DNA of 33,427 nucleotides from Gammaproteobacteria bacterium (GCA_021324095.1 JAJPJT010000014.1:1-33427); one strand, 5' to 3'; positions 1-12,925 are shown, counted from the first letter of the stretch. A program made the numbers and translations. The notes: generated by a model from the sequence alone, not told the origin.

Positions 1-2738
<2,738 letters not shown>

Positions 2739-2763
2739 GATGGTCACCACGGAATGTATGGGG

Positions 2764-2808
2764 TGCGCGCGCCGCATGCGGCGCGTCGCACTGCAACCGC
2801 AAATTATA
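2764..2808 (-). promoter_or_regulatory. sucA promoter -10 box and leader hairpin
   Basis: Reading on the minus strand toward sucA, a consensus TATAAT lies at 2808-2803 with no clear -35 hexamer. Transcription would begin near 2796. The leader would then contain a perfect 18-bp palindrome at 2768-2785, centred on GCATGC. It is extended by TGCG (2764-2767) pairing with CGCA (2787-2790) across one bulged base. The stem is entirely G/C apart from its centre and ends 26 bases before the GTG start. The -10 match and palindrome are seen directly; a role in expression is inferred. Confidence 0.45.
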
Positions 2809-2859
2809 ACGGTTTAATGCTGCACTGCGGGATTCCCGCGGCCGCCGCGAACCTTCGAT

Positions 2860-3825
2860 TCAGATACCCAGGCTGCGCAGTTCGGGCCAGGGTTCGGAGC
2901 GGTTCCAGACGTCTTCGAAGATACGCATCAGCTCTGCGTGGCGGCCCGGTGCGTAGGTGGAGCCCTCGGCGGCCATCTCGTTTTCCAGCGGGCGGAACAG
3001 GTAGCCGCCCGAATCCACGCACATGAATGCGGAACGATAGGCGAGATCGGCCGGCTCGACGGGCCGGCGCATCTCGACGACGCTGGACAATCGCTGTGCC
3101 AGCTCGAGCAACCGCGTGCCTTCCTGCAATGCGCGCGTCAGGTCCTGGGCGATCACGCGGATCGATGCCCCGCGTCCAGAAATCGCGAGCCGCCGCATTT
3201 CGACCAGGCAGGCGGTGTCATTGAGCAGCAGCGGGTGCAACTCGCGTACCAGCACGCACATGCCGTGCTTCGCCGTTGCGAGCAGCGTCTGGGTGACGGC
3301 GATCAGTTCCTCGCGGCTGGAGGCGTGCAGCTCCAGCGGCTTCGGGGCTGGGGGTGGCGGTCGACGTTCGATCCCGGGCGCCCCGTCCAGCATACGGCGC
3401 ATCGTCACGTGCGGGATGCCCGCTTCCTCGAATTCAGCGCCTTCGGCAACAAAACCGTGGCGCTCGTAAAACGGCGTGGCATCGCGCTGCGCGTGCAGCG
3501 ACACCGAAGCCAGCCGGCGCGCGCGTGCCTGGTCGAGGAGGGTGTGCAAGAGCATCGTGCCGACACCGCGCCCTCGCCAATCTTGCAACACCGCCATGCG
3601 TCCGATCTGGCCACCGGTACTCAGGCGACCCGTGCCAATTGGCACTCCATCTGCAGTACGCGCCAGCGCGTGGACACTGCGGGAGTCGTCCTCGTCGACT
3701 TCCATGTCGGTCGGAACGCGTTGTTCCAGCACGAAAACGGCTTCACGCACGCCCCGCAGCGCCTCGCGATCGGCCGTGTTCCCCCAGTCGCAAAGTTCGA
3801 CGTGGAAATCGCCTTGAATCGGCAT
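2860..3825 (-). CDS. GNAT N-acetyltransferase with extra C-terminal domain
   Basis: A 321-residue protein in two parts. Residues 1-147 are a GNAT acetyltransferase of the ElaA-like type: VFVLEQRVPTDMEVDEDD near residue 31, the GTGRL strand, and the acetyl-CoA loop RMAVLQDWRGRGVGTMLL at 77-94, followed by FYERHGFVAEG at 119. After a proline-rich linker (RRPPPPAPKPLELH), residues about 160-321 form a second domain with no catalytic motif that I recognise. It resembles the domain of unknown function often attached to xanthomonad GNAT proteins (DUF7931, from memory). The start at 3825 is chosen for the strong GGAGGGGG upstream; an ATG at 3849 is also in frame. It lies 82 bp downstream of roxA on the same strand, probably in the purB-roxA transcript. 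The substrate is unknown. Confidence 0.85.
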   Translation of the reverse strand: MPIQGDFHVELCDWGNTADREALRGVREAVFVLEQRVPTDMEVDEDDSRSVHALARTADGVPIGTGRLSTGGQIGRMAVLQDWRGRGVGTMLLHTLLDQARARRLASVSLHAQRDATPFYERHGFVAEGAEFEEAGIPHVTMRRMLDGAPGIERRPPPPAPKPLELHASSREELIAVTQTLLATAKHGMCVLVRELHPLLLNDTACLVEMRRLAISGRGASIRVIAQDLTRALQEGTRLLELAQRLSSVVEMRRPVEPADLAYRSAFMCVDSGGYLFRPLENEMAAEGSTYAPGRHAELMRIFEDVWNRSEPWPELRSLGI

Positions 3826-3907
3826 GCGGTCAATCCCCCTCCGGGACATGGCCGGGTGCGTGTTTCCGGATTGTAAGCCCGTTCGAGGGAAGTTTCTGCG
3901 ATCCGGT

Positions 3908-5170
3908 TCAACGGCGCCGCAAGTGCAAGTATCCGGCATCGACCAGCGTACCCAGCAAGGCCATACCGCGCGTGCGTTGCGGCAGTTTCGCGAGCCGCCA
4001 GCCTTCGATTGCGCCTGCGCGTCCGGTCAGTTCCCTTGCCCATGCGAGCGGCGCGTCGAAGACGTTGCCGGCGACGTACAGGCGCGCGCCACGGCCATGA
4101 CGTCGCCACGCGAAACGGCTCCAGGGATCGCGTTCGAACACCGCATTCGGCAGGCGCTCAGCGAGCGCGGCGCGGTCAAACGGACGTTTGCGTGGCGCGG
4201 CACTTTGGGCGGCGCGGTAGCGGGTGATGAACCCGCCGAACCAGTCGGCGAAGGGCTCATCGGCGAGCAGTTTCGCTGCGGGTCCGAGGGCGCGCCGTGC
4301 GCGACGCAGCGCGCTGTCGTCGATTTCCCCGGTATCGCGTGCGGGTGTCAGGTCGGGGTCGGCGAAGCGTCGGGATTCCGGCAACGCATCCGCGGCGTGC
4401 ACGGCAAAATCGAGCAGCAATTCGGAGGCCGCCGGCGCGCGCATTCCGATGGAAAACGTCATGCATTCTCCGGTTGCGACGCCGTTGTGTGGCACACCGG
4501 GCGGCAGATACAACATGTCGCCCGGATCGAGCACCCATTCGTGGGTGGGACGAAACGCACGCAGCAATTTCAATTCCACGTCATCACGATATGCGGCCGG
4601 AGGGTTGGGCCGCGTGTCGATGGCCCAGCGCCGCTGGCCCACGCCCTGCAACAGGAAAACGTCATAGTGGTCGACGTGCGCGCCGACGCCGCCACCATCC
4701 GCCGCATAGCTGACCATGACGTCATCGATCCGCCATGCCGGGATGAAGCGGAACCCGTCGAGCAGCGCCGCGGTATCGCTGTCCCACTTGTCAACATCCT
4801 GGACCAGCAGCGTCCAGTCCGTTTTCGGCAGCCTGGCGAAAGTTGCGTCGTCGAAAGGGCCGGTCAGAACCTTCCACCTATCGTCATTTCGGCGAGTGCC
4901 GGAATGCAGCTTTTCCGTTCTTGGTAGTGGATCCCGGGCATCCCCTGGCCGGGATGACGAAGGGACGTCGTGTACGACAATCCGTGCCAGCGCGCCATCC
5001 ATGCATGCCAGCCCGGCAAGATCATCGGGCGACAGCGGAGGTTTGAAATCCGGAAACGCGCACCGGATCAAGAGCGGACGCTTCTGCCAGTAATCGCGCA
5101 GAAAGCGTGTGGCCGGCATGCCGAGTGGCAGGTCCTTGCGCGCAGGAATTTCGATTTTGGGCAAAGCCAC
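3908..5170 (-). CDS. roxA: JmjC/cupin ribosomal oxygenase (YcfD/RoxA type)
   Basis: An Fe(II)/2-oxoglutarate-dependent oxygenase of the cupin-4 JmjC family; E. coli YcfD hydroxylates an arginine of ribosomal protein L16. The N-terminal FLRDYWQKRPLLIR segment is followed by the cupin core with iron ligands H165 and D167 (motif HVD in GVGAHVDHYDVFLLQG) and distal H228 (PPGVPHNG). The substrate-binding WRIDDVMVSYA stretch is also present, and a helical C-terminal region follows. GTG at 5170 is taken as start because it lies one base after the purB stop (TGA-C-GTG), implying coupling; an internal ATG is 17 codons on. At 420 residues it exceeds E. coli YcfD (about 373), partly because residues 71-97 are encoded by a palindromic repeat inserted in frame (separate entry). 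Everything outside that insert looks intact. Confidence 0.9.
   Translation of the reverse strand: MALPKIEIPARKDLPLGMPATRFLRDYWQKRPLLIRCAFPDFKPPLSPDDLAGLACMDGALARIVVHDVPSSSRPGDARDPLPRTEKLHSGTRRNDDRWKVLTGPFDDATFARLPKTDWTLLVQDVDKWDSDTAALLDGFRFIPAWRIDDVMVSYAADGGGVGAHVDHYDVFLLQGVGQRRWAIDTRPNPPAAYRDDVELKLLRAFRPTHEWVLDPGDMLYLPPGVPHNGVATGECMTFSIGMRAPAASELLLDFAVHAADALPESRRFADPDLTPARDTGEIDDSALRRARRALGPAAKLLADEPFADWFGGFITRYRAAQSAAPRKRPFDRAALAERLPNAVFERDPWSRFAWRRHGRGARLYVAGNVFDAPLAWARELTGRAGAIEGWRLAKLPQRTRGMALLGTLVDAGYLHLRRR
4881..4960. repeat. 80-bp two-hairpin palindromic repeat inside roxA
   Basis: The element has terminal inverted repeats TCGTCATTTCGG (4881-4892) and CCGGGATGACGA (4949-4960), which match at 10 of 12 positions. 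Inside are two hairpins: one formed by TTCGGC and GCCGGAA at the left, the other by ATCCCGG and CCGGGAT at the right. The layout matches the common dispersed intergenic repeats of this bacterial group. The pattern GTCATTYCGG...CCGGAATSCA recurs in the intergenic element at 27641-27689. In the roxA reading frame it has no stop codon and encodes an arginine- and serine-rich stretch, residues 71-97. Confidence 0.8.
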
Positions 5171-5171
5171 G

Positions 5172-8148
<2,977 letters not shown>

Positions 8149-8171
8149 TCGACGGTTTGCCTTTGCAACTA

Positions 8172-8195
8172 GGCCGCCCGATGGCGGCCTTGTTG
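8172..8195 (+). terminator. Probable fumC terminator
   Basis: A 7-bp perfect stem GGCCGCC / GGCGGCC (8172-8178 and 8183-8189) with loop CGAT begins 23 bases after the fumC stop. It is followed by TTGTTG, only a weak T-tract. It probably limits read-through into the convergent lipoprotein operon. Confidence 0.5.
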
Positions 8196-8224
8196 CCGAT
8201 GCATGAGGGAGGGTCGCGGGGCTT

Positions 8225-8809
8225 TCAATCATCCGCAGCGCTGCCGTCGCGCAGCGCATCCTGCCGGCAATCGTCGATTTTTTGCTGCGTCAAGGTGGCG
8301 TATGGCTTGAACGCAGGCAGGTCGATGGCAAGTCGTTGCTGGGCTGCCATCAACGCCGGCATTCGGTCGCAGAGTCTGGCAGTCGCGGCGCGAACCCCGG
8401 CAAGGCGCTTGTCCATGCTGGCGTCGATGGACTTGTCCGAGGCTCCGAACAGTGAAGCAAAAATCATCGGCACCATCGAGCGCCTGCCGACGTCGACGCC
8501 TTCGTGGCCGATGGCGATGCCCTGCTGTGCGATTTCAACGTACTGGGCGCGGTAAGCCAGCACATCGCTGCGTTGCTGCGCGGAGAGCGCGGCGGCCTTG
8601 CCCGCGATCAGGAAGTCGCCCCGCGGCGTGATGGCCGCCTGGGGAATGCGGGAGCTGTCGGCGGAAAGCGTGATGTTCCCGGTTGCGATTTGACGCGAGG
8701 CCGTGTCGAGATCGCTGTCGGCGGTGCGGAATGGAGCGCATGCCGAGAGCAGCACGAGGCTGCCCGACAATATCGCGAGGCGCAGGGAAAGGTTCATTTG
8801 GCGGTTCAT
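8225..8809 (-). CDS. Lipoprotein paralogue A of the GntR-ABC operon
   Basis: A 194-residue predicted lipoprotein: basic start, hydrophobic LAILSGSLVLL and lipobox LLSAC, giving a lipidated Cys at about residue 24. The mature part has ITPRGDFLIAGKAAALSAQQR, YRAQYVEIAQQGIAIGHEG and, near the end, LCDRMPAL...AIDLPAFKPYATLTQQKIDDCR. The two cysteines (CDR and DCR) are shared with its upstream paralogues and could form a disulfide in the periplasm. The pattern resembles YggN-like proteins (DUF2884), a moderate-confidence assignment from memory. It is the last gene of the operon, 15 bp after paralogue B. An ATG at 8797 is an alternative start. Function is unknown; an envelope role beside the ABC exporter is inferred. 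Confidence 0.8.
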   Translation of the reverse strand: MNRQMNLSLRLAILSGSLVLLSACAPFRTADSDLDTASRQIATGNITLSADSSRIPQAAITPRGDFLIAGKAAALSAQQRSDVLAYRAQYVEIAQQGIAIGHEGVDVGRRSMVPMIFASLFGASDKSIDASMDKRLAGVRAATARLCDRMPALMAAQQRLAIDLPAFKPYATLTQQKIDDCRQDALRDGSAADD

Positions 8810-8824
8810 GTTCGGGGTCGCGGG

Positions 8825-9451
8825 TCAGTTGTCGCTGTCGCGAAGCGCGTGGTCGCGGCATTCCGCGATTTTCGAAGGCGTGAGGTTGGCGTAGGGTTTG
8901 AACGCGGGTACATCAACGGCGAGCTTCTGCTGGCTGGTCATCAGTGCGGGCAGCCGGTCACAAATTTTGGCGGCCGCATTGCGGATGCCGGAAGTTTGCG
9001 CTTCGACACGCTTGCGAATTTGCTGGTCCGATTCGCCCGAGAAAACACCGGCGATCGCTGCGCTTGCCGCGTTCATGCCCAGCGTTGCTCCCTGCTTGCC
9101 GATCGCAATGCCTTGCCGCGCGATCTCGACAAGTTGCCGGCGATAGGCCAGCATTTCTGCGCGCTGCGCGGACGTGAGCGGAACGGATTTGCCTTCGATC
9201 AGGAAGTCGCCTTGCGGCGTGATCTCGGCCGTGGGCAGGCTGTCATCGTCATTGGAAACGGTGACGTTCCCGGTCGCGAGTTTCGCGTCGGCCTTGTCCA
9301 TCGCATGGTCGATCGCGCTGACGATCACCGAATTCGACGAAGTTGCCGCGCCGGGTGCCTGGGCGGACGACGCCGGCTGGCCCGCGCTGCACGCGGCAAG
9401 CACGGCGAGGCTCGGGAAGACACAGAAGGCCGCCAATTTGCGCTTGATCAT
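8825..9451 (-). CDS. Lipoprotein paralogue B of the GntR-ABC operon
   Basis: A 208-residue predicted lipoprotein with hydrophobic FCVFPSLAVL and lipobox LAAC, then an Ala/Ser/Gln-rich linker. The core AEITPQGDFLIEGKSVPLTSAQR, YRRQLVEIARQGIAIGKQG and ICDRLPALM...AVDVPAFKPYANLTPSKIAECR is close to paralogue A along its whole length, indicating recent tandem duplication. Its ATG overlaps the stop of paralogue C (ATGA at 9448-9451), so it is translationally coupled; the upstream ATGs in this frame lie inside paralogue C and are ignored. Family suggestion and inferred role are as for paralogue A. Confidence 0.8.
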   Translation of the reverse strand: MIKRKLAAFCVFPSLAVLAACSAGQPASSAQAPGAATSSNSVIVSAIDHAMDKADAKLATGNVTVSNDDDSLPTAEITPQGDFLIEGKSVPLTSAQRAEMLAYRRQLVEIARQGIAIGKQGATLGMNAASAAIAGVFSGESDQQIRKRVEAQTSGIRNAAAKICDRLPALMTSQQKLAVDVPAFKPYANLTPSKIAECRDHALRDSDN

Positions 9452-10104
9452 GGTTGGCTCGCAGTGGGTGGGTTGGACCGACCGGTTTGCTGCGACGACG
9501 CTCGCGGCATGGCAGCGGGCGCCGCCTGTCCTTCCCGCAACGCGAAAACGAATGACGACGACGGGGCGCCATTGGCTTTGCGCGTGATGCTGTGGGTCAC
9601 TTCGCACTGCATCCGGTCACTGGATGCATAGGGCGCGAACGCGGGAATGTCGGCAGCGATCGCATTCCGGGTGGCGCCGAGCGCCTTGACATCGGCGCAC
9701 AATTTGCCCGCGGCGCTTTCGATGACTTTCGACTCGGCCTCCATGCGCTTGTCCGCCGTGGTCGAGTCGTGGTGGAAGATCGATGAAATCGCGTCGCCGA
9801 TGCCGCGCGCGGCCATCGACACACCACGCTTGCCCATCGCTTCCCCGGACTCCATCACGGCGGTCGCTTCCCCGTAGTAACGCGTGAGCAACTGTCGCTG
9901 CGCCGGTGTCACGGCGATCGTCCTGCCGCCGATGCTGAGGGTGCCGCTGCGGCTGATGTGGGCGTCCGGGTGCCCGGGCGAATGGATCACCATGCCATTC
10001 GAGTCGAAGGTGATGCTGTTACCGAGCGTATGGATGCCCGGCGAACAGGCGGACAGCGCCGCGGTGATGAGAACGGCACCTGCGAGGGTCAGGCTCCTGT
10101 TCAT
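9448..10104 (-). CDS. Lipoprotein paralogue C of the GntR-ABC operon
   Basis: A 218-residue predicted lipoprotein: SLTLAGAVLITAALSAC gives lipobox LSAC with Cys at residue 19. It shares the paralogue pattern in more diverged form: SRSGTLSIGGRTIAVTPAQR, YYGEATAVMESGEAMGKRG, KLCADVKALG and AADIPAFAPYASSDRMQC, keeping both conserved cysteines and the PAFxPYA motif. It adds a tail of about 45 residues rich in Ser, Ala, Pro and Gln that A and B lack. ATG at 10104 is chosen over 10125 because GGGAG lies 7-8 bases upstream. It begins 21 bp after the permease stop. Confidence 0.8.
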   Translation of the reverse strand: MNRSLTLAGAVLITAALSACSPGIHTLGNSITFDSNGMVIHSPGHPDAHISRSGTLSIGGRTIAVTPAQRQLLTRYYGEATAVMESGEAMGKRGVSMAARGIGDAISSIFHHDSTTADKRMEAESKVIESAAGKLCADVKALGATRNAIAADIPAFAPYASSDRMQCEVTHSITRKANGAPSSSFVFALREGQAAPAAMPRASSQQTGRSNPPTASQP

Positions 10105-10125
10105 GATGGTCTCCCGTGCGGTCAC

Positions 10126-11121
10126 TCAGGCTTCGTCGCGCCAGCGCCGGAACCAGATCGCGGCGGCGATCAGGGCGATCCCGACGGCGGCACCGATCCA
10201 CATGTCGGGCAGCGTGAAAGCGTGCGCCATCGACGAATAGCTGATCGCCGCGAGCTGGTCCTGCCCCACGAAGTCAACGCCGTGCGAACTCAGGTAAGGC
10301 ATGTTGGGCGCGATCCATCCGGCTGGGATCACGCTGAGCAGAGCGCGTCCCACGATGTTGCCCCAAAAGAACTGCTCGTCGGCATGCGGCAGCCCCAGGA
10401 GGCCGATCCAGAAGTTCAGCACGCCGGCGATGATCGGGATCACCACCGCCCACAGGAACGGTTTGCTGCGCACCGCGGCCGACCACACCAGCAGCCAGCC
10501 CACGGTCGGCAGCGCCCACACCGCATTCACAGGCACCATCGCCAGCAGGTGCAGCCAGACCGAGAACGGCTGCGCGTGCGCCCACAGCAGCGTCAAGGGA
10601 TTCAACCCATGGCCGATGAACCAGATGCTCGCGACGATCTGCAAGACGACGTAACCCGCCAATACCACGCCGACCGAGATCAGCGGCGCGATGATGATCG
10701 CCGCGATGACCTTCGAAATCACCGTTGCGGTGTCGGAAACCGGCAGCGATTTCCAGAACAGGATGCTGCGGTCGCGGCGGTCGTCGTACAGCGCGCCGAG
10801 CAGGTAGAAGAAGATGACGAAGAACAGCACGATCGCGGCGAACACACCGAACGTCAGCATCAATCCATCGAGGGCCGGAACAATACCGGCGGTGTTGTGC
10901 TGCATGCCGTTGCTGAGCAGATCGCTCAGGTTGCCGTGCATCCCGACCCCGATCTGGATGTTGTTGCGCAACCGGAATGCCTCGAATGCGATGATGCCGA
11001 GGATGCTGATGGCCACCAGCACGCTGGCAGTACATATTTGTGTCCACAGGAAGCCGCGCCGCGATTCCCAGTACTCACGCTTCAGCAGCCAGGCAAACGG
11101 CGCCTTGACGATCGCGTTCAT
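10126..11121 (-). CDS. ABC-2 type transporter permease
   Basis: A 331-residue inner membrane protein that should pair with the adjacent ATPase. The frame shows a cytoplasmic N-terminus (FAWLLKREYWESRRGF), a first membrane span (ASVLVAISILGIIAF), a loop, then spans near FGVFAAIVLFFVIFFYLLGA, VIAAIIIAPLISVGVVLAGYVVLQIV, LLAMVPVNAVWALPTVGWLLVW, AVVIPIIAGVLNFWIGLLGL and IGAAVGIALIAAAIWF. The DDRRDRSILFWKSLPVSD segment after the second span is typical of ABC-2 permeases. ATG at 11121 overlaps the ATPase stop in an ATGA junction, indicating coupling. Substrate unknown. The frame stays open far upstream, but that extension covers the ATPase gene and is not real. Confidence 0.88.
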   Translation of the reverse strand: MNAIVKAPFAWLLKREYWESRRGFLWTQICTASVLVAISILGIIAFEAFRLRNNIQIGVGMHGNLSDLLSNGMQHNTAGIVPALDGLMLTFGVFAAIVLFFVIFFYLLGALYDDRRDRSILFWKSLPVSDTATVISKVIAAIIIAPLISVGVVLAGYVVLQIVASIWFIGHGLNPLTLLWAHAQPFSVWLHLLAMVPVNAVWALPTVGWLLVWSAAVRSKPFLWAVVIPIIAGVLNFWIGLLGLPHADEQFFWGNIVGRALLSVIPAGWIAPNMPYLSSHGVDFVGQDQLAAISYSSMAHAFTLPDMWIGAAVGIALIAAAIWFRRWRDEA

Positions 11122-12035
11122 GCGTAGGTCCCTTTCATGGTGGCGACGAACAGGTCCGAAACCGAAGGTCGCTTGACCTCGCCGAGTTTTGCAAGCCGTT
11201 CCGGATCGGCACTGTCGTACATGAAGATGCTCTTGCCGAACACTGCCGCGCGCTCGTCGATCGGCTTCAGCGCGCGGGCGGCTTCGATCTGGTCGGCGTT
11301 CACCAGAACCTCGGCGAAACGCGCGCCCATTTCTTCCATGGTTGTGGAAAGCGCGATCTTGCCGTCGCGGATGAACAGCAGGTCGGTGAGGATGTGCTCG
11401 ACTTCTTCCACCTGGTGGGTCGTGATGAGGATGGTCTTGTTCTCGTCGAAGTAATCTTCCAGCAGGCTCTGGTAGAACTGCTTGCGGTAAAGGATGTCCA
11501 GCCCCAGCGTGGGTTCGTCCAGTACCAGGAGGCGTGCATCGATCGCCATCACGATGGCCAGGTGCAACTGGACGATCATGCCTTTCGACATTTCGCGCAC
11601 CTTCTGGTTGGCCGTGAGCTTGGTGCGCGCGAGAAAGCGCTCGCACTTGGCGCGGTCGAAGCGTGGGTGCACGCCGGCGACGAAATCGATCGCTTCCTGC
11701 ACGCGTATCCAGCGGGGCAGGGTGGCAACGTCGGCGATGAAGCAGACCTCGCGCATCAATTGCGGCCGCTCGCGGCGCGGGTCCATGCCCAGCACCTTGA
11801 GGTCGCCTTCGAAGTCGGTCAGGCCCAGGATGGCCTTGAGCGCCGTGGTCTTGCCAGCGCCATTGGGGCCGATCAGCCCGACGATGCGGCCGGGGCCCAC
11901 CTCGAAATTCGCGCCATCCAGCGCAACCGCATTCTTGTAGCGTTTGGTCAGTCCCTGCGCATGCACGATCGTTTCGGATCCGGCCGCCGGCGGGGTGGCG
12001 GGCCGTGCCGTGATGGCTTCTGCTGCGACGTTCAT
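11118..12035 (-). CDS. ABC transporter ATP-binding protein
   Basis: A 305-residue ATPase that powers the permease encoded next to it. Walker A is GPNGAGKTTALKAILGL near residue 55. The signature region is KVREMSKGMIVQLHLAIVMAID, a diverged LSGGQ with SKGM. Walker B is LLVLDEPTLGLD and the switch histidine is in LITTHQVEEVEH. About 80 residues after the H-loop are family-typical C-terminal sequence. Its ATG shares one base with the GntR stop (TGATG), and its own stop overlaps the permease start, so the three genes are tightly coupled. It resembles ATPases encoded beside YtrA-type GntR regulators. Confidence 0.92.
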   Translation of the reverse strand: MNVAAEAITARPATPPAAGSETIVHAQGLTKRYKNAVALDGANFEVGPGRIVGLIGPNGAGKTTALKAILGLTDFEGDLKVLGMDPRRERPQLMREVCFIADVATLPRWIRVQEAIDFVAGVHPRFDRAKCERFLARTKLTANQKVREMSKGMIVQLHLAIVMAIDARLLVLDEPTLGLDILYRKQFYQSLLEDYFDENKTILITTHQVEEVEHILTDLLFIRDGKIALSTTMEEMGARFAEVLVNADQIEAARALKPIDERAAVFGKSIFMYDSADPERLAKLGEVKRPSVSDLFVATMKGTYA

Positions 12036-12412
12036 CAGGAATCCCTCTTGTCGGAGGCTCGTGCCGGCGTAGCCAGCAATGTCTGAAGGTCAAGGTTCAT
12101 GCGTTCGATGCGCGCCCGGATGCGGGGCCACTCCTCACGCAAAAAGTGTTCGCGTTCGCTGCGGAGCAGCGCCGCATGGGCGCCCTCGGTGACGAACATG
12201 CCGAGGCCGCGGCGCTTTTCCACCAGTTGCTCGTCCACCAGTTCCTGGTACGCCTTGGAAACGGTGAGCGGGTTGATCTGGTAATCCGCCGCGACCTGGC
12301 GCACCGAGGGCAGGGCATCGCCCTCGTGCAAGGCGCCGTCCAGGATCATCGCCACCACGCGTTCGCGCAGTTGGCGATAGATCGGGACATTGTCGTTCCA
12401 GGTAACGCTCAT
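12035..12412 (-). CDS. GntR-family repressor, YtrA subfamily
   Basis: A 125-residue regulator. Residues 8-75 are a GntR winged helix: IYRQLRERVVAMILDGALHEGDALPSVRQVAADYQINPLTVSKAYQELVDEQLVEKRRGLGMFV. The C-terminal part is only about 45 residues, the short dimerisation tail typical of the YtrA subfamily, whose members usually sit in and repress operons of ABC transporters. It is second in the operon, between the small exported protein and the ATPase. It probably represses its own operon by binding the palindrome at 12779-12800. The inducer is unknown; in related systems cell-envelope antibiotics have been implicated. Confidence 0.93.
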   Translation of the reverse strand: MSVTWNDNVPIYRQLRERVVAMILDGALHEGDALPSVRQVAADYQINPLTVSKAYQELVDEQLVEKRRGLGMFVTEGAHAALLRSEREHFLREEWPRIRARIERMNLDLQTLLATPARASDKRDS

Positions 12413-12478
12413 GGGTTCGATCCTGACGGTGATGTCTCCATCCTCGCACCGAAGGTGCGGGACCCCTGCATGGTCACA

Positions 12479-12748
12479 TCACGCGCCAGCATCGTCGCTG
12501 CTGGCGAACGAGTAGAACGGCATGGCCCCGCTCGCCGATCCGGCACCGGCCCGGCTGCTGCGCAATTCGCGCAACTGTTCCTTGCTTGGATAGACGTTCA
12601 CGGTTGGCAGGGTATGGATGACCTCGGTGGTCGGATTGATCCCCTGGTGCGCCCTGGCCGCGACATTGCCGTAGTTGACGATGCCCGTCATCCCGGCGGC
12701 GGTGATCAGCATTGCGGCGACGATTGCGACGGACTTCTGGACGTTCAT
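12479..12748 (-). CDS. Small exported or membrane-anchored protein, first gene of operon
   Basis: An 89-residue protein of unknown family. Residues 6-25 (SVAIVAAMLITAAGMTGIVN) are a hydrophobic signal or anchor segment. The rest is polar, with PTTEVIHTLPTVNVYPSKEQ followed by a Ser/Ala/Gly-rich tail. The reading frame is supported by a very good ribosome binding site, AAGGAGG, 6-7 bases before the ATG, and by lying directly behind the promoter and operator. It is 66 bp ahead of the GntR gene on the same strand. Being first in an autoregulated envelope operon suggests a sensing or accessory role, but no domain supports this. Confidence 0.75.
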   Translation of the reverse strand: MNVQKSVAIVAAMLITAAGMTGIVNYGNVAARAHQGINPTTEVIHTLPTVNVYPSKEQLRELRSSRAGAGSASGAMPFYSFASSDDAGA

Positions 12749-12778
12749 GGCGGGCCTCCTTGGTGACCTCGTTGACCA

Positions 12779-12818
12779 GTGTTGTAGTGAACTATAACAC
12801 CAAAAACCGGCCTGTCAA
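12779..12818 (-). promoter_or_regulatory. Operon promoter with overlapping palindromic operator
   Basis: Reading on the minus strand, TTGACA (12818-12813), a 16-bp spacer and TATAGT (12796-12791) form a strong sigma-70 promoter for the small protein, GntR and ABC operon. Overlapping the -10 box is a 22-bp inverted repeat at 12779-12800. On the plus strand its arms are GTGTTGTAGT and ACTATAACAC, separated by GA, and they match at 9 of 10 positions. This placement is that expected of a repressor operator, and the YtrA-type regulator two genes in is the obvious candidate ligand. Confidence 0.8.
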
Positions 12819-12925
12819 CACCCCCTGCCATCAGTCATGGGTACCGCTGCCGCGCCGACCTCCGTCCGGCTTTTCCATACCCGGTGAATGAACCCTCTGG
12901 CGCGAATGCTGTCACATCCCACGCG

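Noticed and set aside
10126..12093. 655-codon frame that would fuse the permease to upstream sequence
   Set aside because: The first half is an off-frame reading of the ATPase gene; the true permease starts at 11121 in an ATGA overlap.
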